A program made the translations under genes and the position numbers. The notes under the pieces were generated by a model that worked only from the letters and a program-made list of their open reading frames with translations, was not told the origin of the DNA and made no database searches. This document shows positions 1 through 9,792 of a stretch of 64,000 nucleotides of DNA, piece after piece. Source of the DNA: XN24 sp964462675 (GTDB lineage: Bacteria > Pseudomonadota > Gammaproteobacteria > Steroidobacterales > XN24). Position 1 is the stretch's first letter. Each line of letters starts with the position of its first letter. Location: positions 1 to 64,000 of the forward strand of contig CAYWYS010000010.1 of assembly GCA_964462675.1 (NCBI GenBank). The letters are read 5' to 3'.

Positions 1-2
1 AG

Positions 3-752
3 ATCCACATCATCAACCTCGAGAAGACCCTGCCGCTGTACATCAAGGCGCAGGAGTTCATCCGCAAGCTGGCCACCGACGGCGGCAGCGTGCTGTTCGT
101 CGGCACCAAGCGCTCGGCGCGCGAGTCGATCCAGCGCGAGGCCGAGCGCGCGGGCATGCCCTTCGTCAGCTACCGCTGGCTAGGCGGCATGCTGACCAAC
201 TACAAGACCGTCAAGCAGTCGATCAAGCGGCTGTTCGAGCTCGAGGCGATGGCCGAGGACGGCACCTTCGAGAGTCTCTCGAAGAAAGAGGTGCTTGGCC
301 TGAAGCGCGAGATGGAGAAGCTCGAGCGCAGCCTCGGCGGCATCAAGAACATGGGCTCGCTGCCGGACGCGCTGTTCATCATCGATATCGAGCACGAGCG
401 GATCGCCGTGGCCGAGGCCAACAAGCTCGGCATCCCGATCGTCGCGATCGTCGACACGAACTGCTCGCCCGAGGGCATCGACTACGTGATCCCGGGCAAC
501 GACGACGCGATGCGCGCGATCCAGCTGTACGCGGCCGGGATCGCCGACGCAGTGCTCGAGGGCCGGGCCTCCGTGCCGGAAGTGCCGGCCGGCGAAGATG
601 ACTTCGTCGAGGTCGACGAGGGGGCGCCGCGCAAGGCCCCGCGCAAGGCCGACGGCGGCCGGGCGCGCGCGCCGCGCAAGGCCGTCGAAGCCGCGCCGGC
701 CGAGCCAGCCGAGCCGGCCGAGCCGGCCGCCGGGGACACGCCTGCCGAGTGA
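3..752 (+). CDS. rpsB: 30S ribosomal protein S2, 5' end outside the window
   Basis: Structural protein of the small ribosomal subunit. The reading frame is open from the window edge, so the start codon lies upstream; 249 residues are visible. The conserved segments FVGTKRSARES, YRWLGGMLTNY and the IVDTNCSPEGIDYVIPGNDDA block near residues 145-165 identify S2. The last 45 or so residues form a low-complexity, basic then Ala/Pro/Glu-rich tail with repeated PRKA and AEP units, longer than the short tail of E. coli S2. The stop is followed 8 nt later by a strong hairpin (761-792) and then by tsf, the usual rpsB-tsf pair. Confidence 0.97.
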   Translation: MHIINLEKTLPLYIKAQEFIRKLATDGGSVLFVGTKRSARESIQREAERAGMPFVSYRWLGGMLTNYKTVKQSIKRLFELEAMAEDGTFESLSKKEVLGLKREMEKLERSLGGIKNMGSLPDALFIIDIEHERIAVAEANKLGIPIVAIVDTNCSPEGIDYVIPGNDDAMRAIQLYAAGIADAVLEGRASVPEVPAGEDDFVEVDEGAPRKAPRKADGGRARAPRKAVEAAPAEPAEPAEPAAGDTPAE

Positions 753-760
753 CGATGCCG

Positions 761-792
761 GACACTGCTGCGGCGCACGCCGCAGCAGTGTC
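761..792. repeat. 15-bp perfect hairpin between rpsB and tsf, GACACTGCT family
   Basis: The arms at 761-775 and 778-792 are perfect inverted repeats (GACACTGCTGCGGCG and its complement) with a 2-nt loop. A short T-run (GCCCATTTTC) follows. The outer nine bases GACACTGCT are shared with the palindromes at 17966-17995 and 54068-54105. It may act as an intercistronic attenuator or processing site between rpsB and tsf. In many gammaproteobacteria an attenuator lies here, but this role is inferred. Confidence 0.75.
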
Positions 793-859
793 GCCCATTT
801 TCGAGGGACGCTGCCGGCGCGCACACCGCGGCCGCCTCCCCATGCCGAGGAATTGAGCG

Positions 860-1735
<876 letters not shown>

Positions 1736-1804
1736 GGCCCGCGGCATGGCGATTTCCGATCTCGCTGTCCACGGGTCGCGGCGCCCGCAGATGAGGTAAG
1801 CTTA

Positions 1805-1833
1805 AGGGCCCCGCGGACTGCGGGGTTCTTTTT
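1805..1833 (+). terminator. Rho-independent terminator after tsf
   Basis: The stem CCCCGC (1809-1814) pairs with GCGGGG (1820-1825) across a 5-nt loop. It is followed directly by TTCTTTTTT and preceded by a short A-rich stretch. It ends the rpsB-tsf unit and separates it from pyrH. This is the most classical terminator in the window. Confidence 0.9.
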
Positions 1834-1873
1834 TGCGGCAGGCTCTGCCAAGGCATTGATCGCAGGGGGCGAG

Positions 1874-2614
1874 ATGACCCGGAAAATTCCGAAACGAATC
1901 CTCCTCAAGCTCAGCGGCGAGGCGCTCCTCGGGGGTGTCGATTACGGCATCGACCCGGACGTGATCAACCGCATCGCGAGCGAGCTGCGCGACGTCCGCG
2001 AGCTGGGGATCCAGGTGGCCGTCGTCATCGGCGGCGGCAACATCTTTCGCGGCGCGGGCCTCGCCCAGGGCGGCATGGACCGGGCCACCGGCGACCACAT
2101 GGGCATGCTGGGCACGGTCATCAACTCGCTGGCGATGCAGGACGCGCTCGAGAAGCTCGGCGTGCACGCCCGGGTCATGTCGGCGATCAAGATCAACGAG
2201 GTCTGCGAGGACTACATCCGGCGGCGCGCGATCCGTCACCTCGAGAAGAGCCGCGTCGTGATCCTCGCGGCGGGCACCGGCAACCCGTTCTTCACGACCG
2301 ACACGGCCGCCAGCCTGCGCGCGATCGAGATCAACGCCGACCTGCTGCTGAAAGCCACCAAGGTCAACGGCGTCTACTCGGCCGACCCGAAGCGTTTCCC
2401 GGACGCAGAGCGCTACACGCGCCTGACCTACGACCAGGTGCTGGACGCCCGGCTCGGGGTCATGGATGCCACCGCCGTGGTCATGTGCCGCGACAACGAC
2501 CTGCCGCTGCGCGTGTTCAACATGCACAACAAGGGCGATCTGCTCCGGATCATCAACGGCGAGGACATCGGCACGCTGGTCACCAGGGCCGCCGATCCCG
2601 CCGCAGAAGCGTGA
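1874..2614 (+). CDS. pyrH: Uridylate kinase
   Basis: Phosphorylates UMP to UDP in pyrimidine nucleotide synthesis. The protein has 246 residues. The N-terminal KRILLKLSGEALLG and the GGGNIFRG loop are typical of bacterial UMP kinases of the amino-acid-kinase fold. I chose ATG at 1874 because AGGGGG lies just upstream and the product then begins like E. coli PyrH; an in-frame TTG at 1856 would add six residues. frr follows after 12 nt, the usual gene pair. Confidence 0.97.
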   Translation: MTRKIPKRILLKLSGEALLGGVDYGIDPDVINRIASELRDVRELGIQVAVVIGGGNIFRGAGLAQGGMDRATGDHMGMLGTVINSLAMQDALEKLGVHARVMSAIKINEVCEDYIRRRAIRHLEKSRVVILAAGTGNPFFTTDTAASLRAIEINADLLLKATKVNGVYSADPKRFPDAERYTRLTYDQVLDARLGVMDATAVVMCRDNDLPLRVFNMHNKGDLLRIINGEDIGTLVTRAADPAAEA

Positions 2615-2626
2615 GAGGAAACGAGC

Positions 2627-3184
2627 ATGTTGCAGGATATCTATAAAGACGCCGACCAGCGCATGGGCAAGAGCGTCGAGGCGCTGCGCGGCGAACTCAA
2701 GAAGCTGCGTACCGGCCGCGCCCACACCAGCCTGCTGGATCACATCACGGTGGAGTACTACGGCACCCACGTGCCGCTGAGCCAGGTGGCGAACATCGGC
2801 GTCGAGGATTCGCGCACCCTGACGATTACGCCGTGGGAGCGCCAGATGGTGCAGGTCGTCGAGAAAGCGATCCTGAGCTCGGATCTCGGGCTGAACCCGA
2901 ACACGGCCGGCACGGTGATCCGCGTGCCGCTGCCGCCATTGACGGAGGAACGGCGCCGCGACATGGGCAAGGTCGTGCGCCACGAGGGTGAGAACGCCAA
3001 AGTCGCGATCCGCAACATCCGGCGCGACGCCCTGCACACCGTCAAGGAGCTTCTGAAAGAGAAGGAGATCACCGAGGACGACGATCGCCGCGCGCACGAC
3101 GACATCCAGCAGCTGACCGACAAGCACATCGGGCTGGTGGACAAGGTCGTCGAGGAGAAGGAGCAGGAACTGCTCGAGGTCTGA
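2627..3184 (+). CDS. frr: Ribosome recycling factor
   Basis: Releases ribosomes from mRNA after termination together with EF-G. The length of 185 residues is exactly that of the family. KDADQRMGKSVEALRGELKKLRTGRAHT at the N-terminus and the C-terminal coiled-coil helix rich in KEKEITEDD mark the three-helix bundle. The ATG follows GAGAGGAA. It lies between pyrH and uppS, as in E. coli and Pseudomonas. Confidence 0.98.
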   Translation: MLQDIYKDADQRMGKSVEALRGELKKLRTGRAHTSLLDHITVEYYGTHVPLSQVANIGVEDSRTLTITPWERQMVQVVEKAILSSDLGLNPNTAGTVIRVPLPPLTEERRRDMGKVVRHEGENAKVAIRNIRRDALHTVKELLKEKEITEDDDRRAHDDIQQLTDKHIGLVDKVVEEKEQELLEV

Positions 3185-3208
3185 GGCCCAGGGCCTTCAG
3201 GATCCCCA

Positions 3209-3955
3209 GTGAGCCGCCCCGACATGCCCGCCCACATCGCCGTCATCATGGACGGGAACGGCCGCTGGGCGCGGCAACGGGCGCTGCCGCGCCAGGCCGG
3301 TCATCGTGCCGGCGTCAAGACGGCGCGGCTGATCGTCGAGGCTTGCGCGAAACGAGGCGTCGGCGCGCTGACCCTGTTTGCTTTCTCGAGCGAGAACTGG
3401 CGCCGGCCGCGCCGCGAAGTCGGCGCGCTGATGCGCCTGTTCATCGAGGCGCTCGACCGCGAGGTCGAGGAACTGCACGCCAACGGCATCCGCCTCAGCT
3501 TCATCGGCGAGCGCGGCGGGCTTTCGCCGACGCTGCAGGGCAGGATGCACGCGGCCGAGGAGCGCACCCGGGACAATGACCGGCTCGCGCTGGTGGTCGC
3601 CCTGGCCTATGGCGGTCGCTGGGACGTCGTCCAGGCCGCCCGGGCGCTCGCGCGCGAAGCCGCCGCGGGACGCCTCGACCCGGACGCGATCGACGAGGCC
3701 GCCGTCGCCGGCCGGCTCGCGCTGGCGGGCCTGCCGGACCCCGACCTGCTGATCCGCACTGGCGGCGAGCACCGCATCAGCAATTTCCTGCTGTGGAACC
3801 TCGCCTACGCCGAATGCTGGTTCACCGACCGGCTGTGGCCGGACTTCGATGAGCGCGATCTCGACGCGGCGCTCGCGCGTTTCCGCGCCGTGGAGCGGCG
3901 CTTCGGCATGACGTCTGACCAGGTCGATCCCGCCGGGGAGGGGACCGCGTGCTGA
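3209..3955 (+). CDS. uppS: Undecaprenyl diphosphate synthase
   Basis: Cis-prenyltransferase that extends farnesyl diphosphate to C55 undecaprenyl diphosphate, the lipid carrier for cell wall and O-antigen synthesis. The protein has 248 residues. HIAVIMDGNGRWAR near the N-terminus contains the catalytic Asp (about residue 15). FAFSSENWRRP and the C-terminal LLIRTGGEHRISNFLLWN are the other family motifs. The GTG at 3209 is preferred over ATG 3224 because it has a weak AGG upstream. It overlaps cdsA by 7 nt. Confidence 0.97.
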   Translation: MSRPDMPAHIAVIMDGNGRWARQRALPRQAGHRAGVKTARLIVEACAKRGVGALTLFAFSSENWRRPRREVGALMRLFIEALDREVEELHANGIRLSFIGERGGLSPTLQGRMHAAEERTRDNDRLALVVALAYGGRWDVVQAARALAREAAAGRLDPDAIDEAAVAGRLALAGLPDPDLLIRTGGEHRISNFLLWNLAYAECWFTDRLWPDFDERDLDAALARFRAVERRFGMTSDQVDPAGEGTAC

Positions 3956-4749
3956 AGGAGCGGATCATTACGGCCGCGCTGCTGGCGATCGCGCTGCTCA
4001 CGGTGCTGTTCTTCGCGTCGGCCGACGTGGGCGTCGTGCTGTTCGGGCTGTTGCTGCTGGTCGCCGGCTGGGAATGGGCGGGACTTGCCGGGGCGCCGCG
4101 ACCGGTGCATCGCGCGGCATTCACGCTGGCCGTTGCGCTGCTGATCGGCTGGCTGGCCTGGTGGACGCCGACCGGGCGCATGCCCGCCGCGCTGCTGTGG
4201 GTCCAGCTGTTCATCTGGGCGCTGGCCGCGATGCTGTTGGCGCGGTTCCCGGTACGCATCCCGCGCCGCATCGTGGCGCTCGCGGGGCTGATCATCCTGC
4301 CATTGGCGTGGCTGGCGTTCGCGCACATCCTCAAGACCCGTGCCTTCGGTGCACACTGGGTCCTGTTCCTGTTCCTGGTCGTCGCCGCGGCCGATGTCGG
4401 CGCGTATTTCGCCGGGCGGCGTTTCGGGCGCGTCAAGCTGGCGCCAAAGGTCAGTCCCGGCAAGACCTGGGAGGGTCTGATCGGCGGCCTGGCGATGGTC
4501 GCGCTGGTCGGGGCCGGGGGCGCCTGGTGGTTCGGCGTGCCGGCATCCGCGCTGATCGCGCTGGCGCTGGCCGTGGCCGGCATCTCGGTGGTCGGCGATC
4601 TCGGCATCAGCATGCTGAAGCGCAGCGCGGGCCTGAAGGACAGCGGGCAGCTGTTTCCCGGGCACGGCGGGGTGCTGGACCGCATCGACAGCCTGCTGGC
4701 CGCAATCCCGTTGTTCGTCGTGGCGCTGCACTGGCTGGTGGCACCTTGA
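3949..4749 (+). CDS. cdsA: Phosphatidate cytidylyltransferase (CDP-diglyceride synthase)
   Basis: Integral membrane enzyme that makes CDP-diacylglycerol from CTP and phosphatidate, the branch point of phospholipid synthesis. The protein has 266 residues with about seven or eight hydrophobic segments. The CdsA signature near residues 223-250 reads LKRSAGLKDSGQLFPGHGG followed by DRID. GTG 3949 is supported by GGGGAGGGG about 6 nt upstream. The gene overlaps both uppS and dxr, suggesting translational coupling. Confidence 0.96.
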   Translation: MLKERIITAALLAIALLTVLFFASADVGVVLFGLLLLVAGWEWAGLAGAPRPVHRAAFTLAVALLIGWLAWWTPTGRMPAALLWVQLFIWALAAMLLARFPVRIPRRIVALAGLIILPLAWLAFAHILKTRAFGAHWVLFLFLVVAAADVGAYFAGRRFGRVKLAPKVSPGKTWEGLIGGLAMVALVGAGGAWWFGVPASALIALALAVAGISVVGDLGISMLKRSAGLKDSGQLFPGHGGVLDRIDSLLAAIPLFVVALHWLVAP

Positions 4750-5927
4750 ACGGACTCGCGATCCTCGGCTCGACCGGCAGCGTCGGGGTCAGCACGCTGG
4801 ACGTCGTGGCGCGCAATCCCGAGCGCTTTGCGGTGCGCGCGCTGACCGGCTGTCGCAACTGGGCGCTGTTGCTCGAGCAGTGTCGTCGCTTCCGGCCGGC
4901 GGTGGCGGTGCTGGCCGACCCCGAGGCCGCCCGGGAACTGGCCGCCGCGGTGGCGCGCGAGGGCCTGCCGGTGCGCGTCGAGGCCGGCGAGGCGGCGTTG
5001 CGCGCGGCCGCGGCGCGCGACGACGTCGCGTTCGTCATGGCCGCGATCGTCGGCGCGGCCGGGCTCTTGCCGACGCTCGCCGCGGCGCGCGCCGGCAAGC
5101 GCGTGCTGCTGGCCAACAAGGAAGCCGTCGTCATGGCCGGCGGGCTGCTGACCGAGGCGCTGGCGGCGTCCGGCGGCCAGCTCGTGCCGATCGACAGCGA
5201 GCACAATGCGCTGTTCCAGTGCCTGCCGCCGGGCGGCAGTGCGGACCCTGACGGTGCCGGTGTGGTCAGCCTCGTGCTGACGGCGTCGGGCGGGCCGTTC
5301 CTCGACACGCCCGTGGCGGCGCTCGACGCCGTGACGCCGGACGCGGCGTGTCGCCACCCGAACTGGGACATGGGCCGGAAGATCTCGGTCGACTCGGCGA
5401 CGATGATGAACAAGGGGCTGGAGGTCATCGAGGCCTGCCGGCTGTTCGGCGTCGGCCCGGAGCGCGTCAGGGTCGTCGTGCATCCGGAGAGCATCGTCCA
5501 TTCGCTGGTCGAGTACCGCGACGGCTCGGTGCTGGCGCAGCTCGGCAACCCGGACATGCGCACGCCGATCGCCCATGCGCTCGCCTGGCCGGAGCGGATT
5601 CCGTCGGGCGTCACGCCGCTGGACCTCGCGGCGCTGGGAACGCTGAGCTTCCGGCCGATCGAGCTCGAGCGCTTCCCGTGCCTTGCGCTGGCGATCGCGG
5701 CGGCCGAGGCCGGCGGCGCGGCGCCGATTGCGCTGAATGCCGCGAACGAGGCCGCAGTGGCGGCCTTTCTCGCCGGGAAGATCCGATTTACGGCGATCGC
5801 CCCGGTGATCGCGGCGGTTCTGGCACAATACACCGGGCCCGATCCGGGCGACCTCGAGGCGATCCTGGCGCTGGATGCCGATGCCAGGGGTGCGGCCGAG
5901 GATAAAATCCGGGAATTGGCACTCTAA
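4746..5927 (+). CDS. dxr: 1-deoxy-D-xylulose 5-phosphate reductoisomerase
   Basis: Second step of the MEP isoprenoid pathway: NADPH-dependent conversion of DXP to MEP. The N-terminal LAILGSTGSVGVSTLDVV is the NADPH-binding motif. LLANKEAVVMAG, PIDSEHNALFQCL, and NWDMGRKISVDSATMMNKG cover the metal and substrate site. The open frame extends far upstream inside cdsA, but the family begins at the TTG at 4746, which overlaps the cdsA stop as TTGA. This gives 393 residues (E. coli Dxr has 398). ispD and ispF of the same pathway lie at 24.7-25.9 kb. Confidence 0.96.
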   Translation: MNGLAILGSTGSVGVSTLDVVARNPERFAVRALTGCRNWALLLEQCRRFRPAVAVLADPEAARELAAAVAREGLPVRVEAGEAALRAAAARDDVAFVMAAIVGAAGLLPTLAAARAGKRVLLANKEAVVMAGGLLTEALAASGGQLVPIDSEHNALFQCLPPGGSADPDGAGVVSLVLTASGGPFLDTPVAALDAVTPDAACRHPNWDMGRKISVDSATMMNKGLEVIEACRLFGVGPERVRVVVHPESIVHSLVEYRDGSVLAQLGNPDMRTPIAHALAWPERIPSGVTPLDLAALGTLSFRPIELERFPCLALAIAAAEAGGAAPIALNAANEAAVAAFLAGKIRFTAIAPVIAAVLAQYTGPDPGDLEAILALDADARGAAEDKIRELAL

Positions 5928-5979
5928 TGTCGCTGGTGGCGCCGAGCCGCCGGACGGCGGTTGTTCGCAGAGGACGGAA

Positions 5980-7347
5980 TTGAGCGGAATCCTGACATCA
6001 GTACTCGCATTCATCGTCGCCATCGCCGTGCTCGTGGCGGTGCATGAATTCGGGCATTTCTGGGTCGCGAGACGCCTGGGCATCAAGGTGCTGCGCTTCT
6101 CGATCGGCTTCGGGCGGCCGTTGTGGCGCCGCGTCGGCGCGGACGGCACCGAGTACTGGGTGTCCGCGGTCCCCCTCGGCGGCTATGTCAAGATGCTCGA
6201 CGAGCGCGAGGGCAATGTCGCGCCCGCGGACCTGCCGCAGTGTTTCAACAGCCAGCCGCCGTCGCGGCGCATCGCCGTGCTGGTCGCCGGGCCGGCTTTC
6301 AATTTCCTGTTTGCGATTGCCGCCTACTGGATCATGTTCGTCGTCGGGGTGCCGGCGATGAAGCCGCTGGTCGGCGCGATCGAGCCCGAATCGCCGGCCG
6401 CTGTCGCCGGCATGCTGCCGGGTGACCGGATCGTCGCAGTCGATGGCGCCGCGACCCGCACGATGATGGACGCCCAGCTCGAGCTGCTGAAAGCGATGGT
6501 GCCGGGCGGTCGCGCACGCCTCGAGCTCGAGGGCGCCGGCGGCGAGCGACGCACGGCAGAGCTCGAGTATCGCGGCGACACCCATGCCTTGACGGAACCC
6601 GGCGCGATGTTCCCGGGGCTCGGCATCGGCCTGTGGCGCCCGGAGATCCCGGCTATCATCGGCGAGCTGGTGCCGGACGGCACGGCCGCTGCCGCGGGCC
6701 TGGTGTCCGGGGACCGGGTGCTGAGCGCCGGCGGCACGCCGGTGGCTGACTGGGGCGCGCTGGTCGAATTCGTGCGCGCGCGCCCTGGCGAGACTGTCGA
6801 GATCGTCATCGAGCGCGACGGCGCGCGGCGCAGCATGGCGCTGTTCATCGGTGCCACCGATGACCAGGGCCAGCGCGTCGGCCGGATCGGCGCGGGCCCG
6901 CGGGTCGCGCCGGAGCTCTGGGATCCGGTGCGGACCGAGCAGCGCCACGGCCCGCTCGGCGCCGTCGGCGAGGCAGTCGCGGAAACCTGGCGGATGTCGG
7001 CACTGACCGTCACGATGATGGGGCGGATGATCATCGGCCAGGTGTCCGTCAAGAACATCAGCGGACCGATCAATATCGCCCAGGCCGCCGGCTTAACCGC
7101 CGCGGCCGGGCTGACCGCCTTCCTGAGCTTTCTCGCGATCGTCAGCATCAGCCTCGGCATCATCAACCTGTTGCCGATCCCGTTGCTGGACGGCGGGCAG
7201 ATCGTTTACCAGGTCGTGGAGATAGCGAAGGGCAGCCCCGTGTCGGACCGCGCCCAGCTCGTCGGCCAGCAGGTTGGCATCCTGCTGCTGCTGATGCTGA
7301 TGAGCTTCGCGTTCTTCAACGACATCGTCCGGCTGGCGGCGGGCTGA
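5980..7347 (+). CDS. rseP: RIP metalloprotease RseP (site-2 protease)
   Basis: Inner-membrane zinc protease that cuts RseA after DegS and so releases sigma-E. The protein has 455 residues. HEFGH (residues 22-26) is the zinc motif in the first membrane segment; PDZ domains occupy the periplasmic middle; LLPIPLLDGG (D about 404) is the second catalytic motif. The TTG at 5980 has AGAGGA at 5969-5974, the best ribosome site in the frame. Its probable substrate, RseA, is encoded at 46379. bamA follows one base after the stop, as in most proteobacteria. Confidence 0.97.
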   Translation: MSGILTSVLAFIVAIAVLVAVHEFGHFWVARRLGIKVLRFSIGFGRPLWRRVGADGTEYWVSAVPLGGYVKMLDEREGNVAPADLPQCFNSQPPSRRIAVLVAGPAFNFLFAIAAYWIMFVVGVPAMKPLVGAIEPESPAAVAGMLPGDRIVAVDGAATRTMMDAQLELLKAMVPGGRARLELEGAGGERRTAELEYRGDTHALTEPGAMFPGLGIGLWRPEIPAIIGELVPDGTAAAAGLVSGDRVLSAGGTPVADWGALVEFVRARPGETVEIVIERDGARRSMALFIGATDDQGQRVGRIGAGPRVAPELWDPVRTEQRHGPLGAVGEAVAETWRMSALTVTMMGRMIIGQVSVKNISGPINIAQAAGLTAAAGLTAFLSFLAIVSISLGIINLLPIPLLDGGQIVYQVVEIAKGSPVSDRAQLVGQQVGILLLLMLMSFAFFNDIVRLAAG

Positions 7348-7354
7348 GGTGGGC

Positions 7355-9736
7355 GTGAGGTCTCGCTATCGGGCAACGGTCGCGGCGCTGTCCCTGTTGT
7401 GCCTCGCGGCCGGCGCTGCCGTTGCGCAGGAAGACCGCTTCGTCGTGCGGGACATGCGCGTCGAGGGCCTGCAAAGGATTTCCGAGGGCACGGTGTTCAA
7501 TTACCTGCCTGTCGGGATCGGCGACCAGATCGATGCGGCGCGCGCCGCAGAGGCGATTCGCGCGGTGTTCGGCACCGGCCTGTTCTCCGACGTGGAGTTG
7601 CGCCAGGAGGAAGGCACGCTGGTGATTGTCGTGCGCGAGCGCCCGTCGATCCGCGAATTCACGATCACCGGCAACAAGGACATCAAGACCGAGCAATTGG
7701 AAGAATCGCTGCGCAACGTCGGCGTCGCGCGCGGCCGGACTTTCGATCGCTCGGTTCTCGAGGAAGTGCAGCAGTTCCTGGTCGACCAGTATTTCAGTCG
7801 CGGCAAGTACAGCGTCAGGGTCGACGTCGATGTGACGGACAACGAGATCGAGAACACCGTCGACATCGCGGTGAAGATCCGCGAGGGCGAGCGCGCCCGC
7901 ATCCGCCAGATCGCGATCGTCGGCAACGAGGTGTTCAGCGACGAGGCGCTGCTGGACGAGTTCGAGATGCGCAGGCGTAACTGGCTGTCGTGGTACCGGC
8001 AGGACGACCGCTATGCGCGCGAGACGCTGGTCGGCGATCTCGAGAAGCTGCAGTCGTATTACATGGACCGGGGCTACGCCGGCTTCGAGGTCGAGTCCAC
8101 CCAGGTGCAGATTTCACCCGACCGGCAGGGTATCTACATCACGATCAACGTGGCCGAGGGCGAGGTCTACCGGATCTCTGATGTTCGCCTGGCGGGCAAC
8201 CTGATCGTGCCCGAGGAAGACCTGAAGCGCTTCATCCTGATGAAGCCGGGCGACACTTTCTCGCGGCGCCAGCTGACCCAGACGGCCGAGCTGATGACCT
8301 TCCGGCTCGGCGAGGAAGGTTATGCGTTCGCGCGCATCGATCCGGTGCCGTCGATGCCGGAAGAGGGCAATGAAGTCGCGGTGACCTTCTACATCGACCC
8401 GGGCAAGCGGGCCTACGTGCGGCGCATCCATTTTGCCGGCACGGTCGGCATCAATGACGATGTGCTGCGGCGCGAGATGCGCCAGCTCGAGGGCGGCTTC
8501 CTGTCGAACCGGGCCGTGGACCGCTCCGAGCAGCGCATACGCCGCCTGCCGTTCATCGAGGAAGTCAAGAAGGAGACCTCGCCGGTGGCCGGCAGCGAGG
8601 ATCTCGTCGACATCGAATTCACTGTCAAGGAAGGATTGCCGGGCAGCTTCGGCGGCGGCATCGGATACTCCGGCCTGCAGGGCGTCATTTTCAATGCGAA
8701 CTTCGTGCACACGAATTTTCTCGGCACCGGCAATCGCATCGAGGCCGACGTCAACACCGGCAGCTACAGCACGGTCTACCGGTTCACGCACACCGATCCT
8801 TACGTGACGCCGGACGGCGTCTCGCGCACGGTGTCGGCCTCGTACCGCGACATCACGCAGTTCATCTCCGGCGCCTCCGAATTCGGCACCAAGACCACGA
8901 CGCTCGGGCTCGAGTACGGCTACCCGGTGTCCGAGTTCTCGCGCATTCGCTTCGGCGTGCAGCTGGCGGACTCGGAGCTGCTGACCAACAACGCGAGCCC
9001 GTTCCAGTCGAACCGCTGGGTGCTGCTGAACGGCGACTCGCGCGTCACCGATGTGCCCGGCGGCATAAGCCTGTTCCAGACCGACTTCGCCGCCTACGAG
9101 CTGCTGCTCGGCTGGTCCTACGACTCGCGTAACCGCGTGGTGTTCGCGGACCGCGGCGCGCGGCATCGCTTCGCGGCGGCCTATACCGTGCCGGGCAGTG
9201 ACATCGACTACTACACGCTGCGCTACGACGTGCTGCATTACCTGCCGTTTCTCGGCCCCACCTTCCTCGAGTGGGGCGGCGAAGTCTCCTATGCGGACTC
9301 CCTCGGCGACACGACCGAGGTGGTGCCGTTCAAGCGTTACTTCGGCGGCGGCCCGGGGTCGGTGCGCGGCTTCCGCGAGGGCTGGATGGGACCGCGCGAC
9401 ACCAACAACAATCCCTACGGCGGCAACGTGCGGGTGTCCTCCCAGCTGGAGATGGTCATTCCGCTGCCGGGAGATATCGGCTCGACCACGCGGTTCAGTT
9501 TGTTCTTCGACGCCGGTAATATATTCTCAACCGACACGACGCCATTCTTCGACCCGCGCACGGGCGAGCCGCAGAGCTTCGATTTTTCGGCCTCCGATCT
9601 GAAGTACTCGTACGGCATATCCTTCCAGTGGATGGCGCCGATCGGAATGTTCAGTTTCAGCTATGGATTCCCGCTCAACGAGGAAGATTTCGACAGAGTG
9701 GACCGGTTCCAGTTTACGATTGGCTCGGCGTTCTGA
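7355..9736 (+). CDS. bamA: Outer membrane protein assembly factor BamA
   Basis: Central beta-barrel subunit of the BAM complex, which inserts outer-membrane proteins. About 793 residues: a signal peptide ending near AAGAAVAQ, five POTRA repeats to about residue 420, then a 16-strand barrel. The VRGFREG motif of loop 6 is present near residue 670, and the C-terminus ends in the aromatic F typical of barrel proteins. GTG 7355 is favoured by GAGGT at 7346-7350; GTG 7349 is a possible alternative. Skp, a chaperone for its substrates, is next. Confidence 0.97.
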   Translation: MRSRYRATVAALSLLCLAAGAAVAQEDRFVVRDMRVEGLQRISEGTVFNYLPVGIGDQIDAARAAEAIRAVFGTGLFSDVELRQEEGTLVIVVRERPSIREFTITGNKDIKTEQLEESLRNVGVARGRTFDRSVLEEVQQFLVDQYFSRGKYSVRVDVDVTDNEIENTVDIAVKIREGERARIRQIAIVGNEVFSDEALLDEFEMRRRNWLSWYRQDDRYARETLVGDLEKLQSYYMDRGYAGFEVESTQVQISPDRQGIYITINVAEGEVYRISDVRLAGNLIVPEEDLKRFILMKPGDTFSRRQLTQTAELMTFRLGEEGYAFARIDPVPSMPEEGNEVAVTFYIDPGKRAYVRRIHFAGTVGINDDVLRREMRQLEGGFLSNRAVDRSEQRIRRLPFIEEVKKETSPVAGSEDLVDIEFTVKEGLPGSFGGGIGYSGLQGVIFNANFVHTNFLGTGNRIEADVNTGSYSTVYRFTHTDPYVTPDGVSRTVSASYRDITQFISGASEFGTKTTTLGLEYGYPVSEFSRIRFGVQLADSELLTNNASPFQSNRWVLLNGDSRVTDVPGGISLFQTDFAAYELLLGWSYDSRNRVVFADRGARHRFAAAYTVPGSDIDYYTLRYDVLHYLPFLGPTFLEWGGEVSYADSLGDTTEVVPFKRYFGGGPGSVRGFREGWMGPRDTNNNPYGGNVRVSSQLEMVIPLPGDIGSTTRFSLFFDAGNIFSTDTTPFFDPRTGEPQSFDFSASDLKYSYGISFQWMAPIGMFSFSYGFPLNEEDFDRVDRFQFTIGSAF

Positions 9737-9792
9737 TCGCCGGGCCCGCAGCCCGCAAGGGCACAACACTTTTCACCAAGGAACGCGAACGA

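Noticed and set aside
3822..6149. Minus-strand open frame of 775 codons opposite cdsA, dxr and the start of rseP
   Set aside because: Low-complexity Arg/Ala/Ser composition typical of antisense frames in GC-rich DNA.
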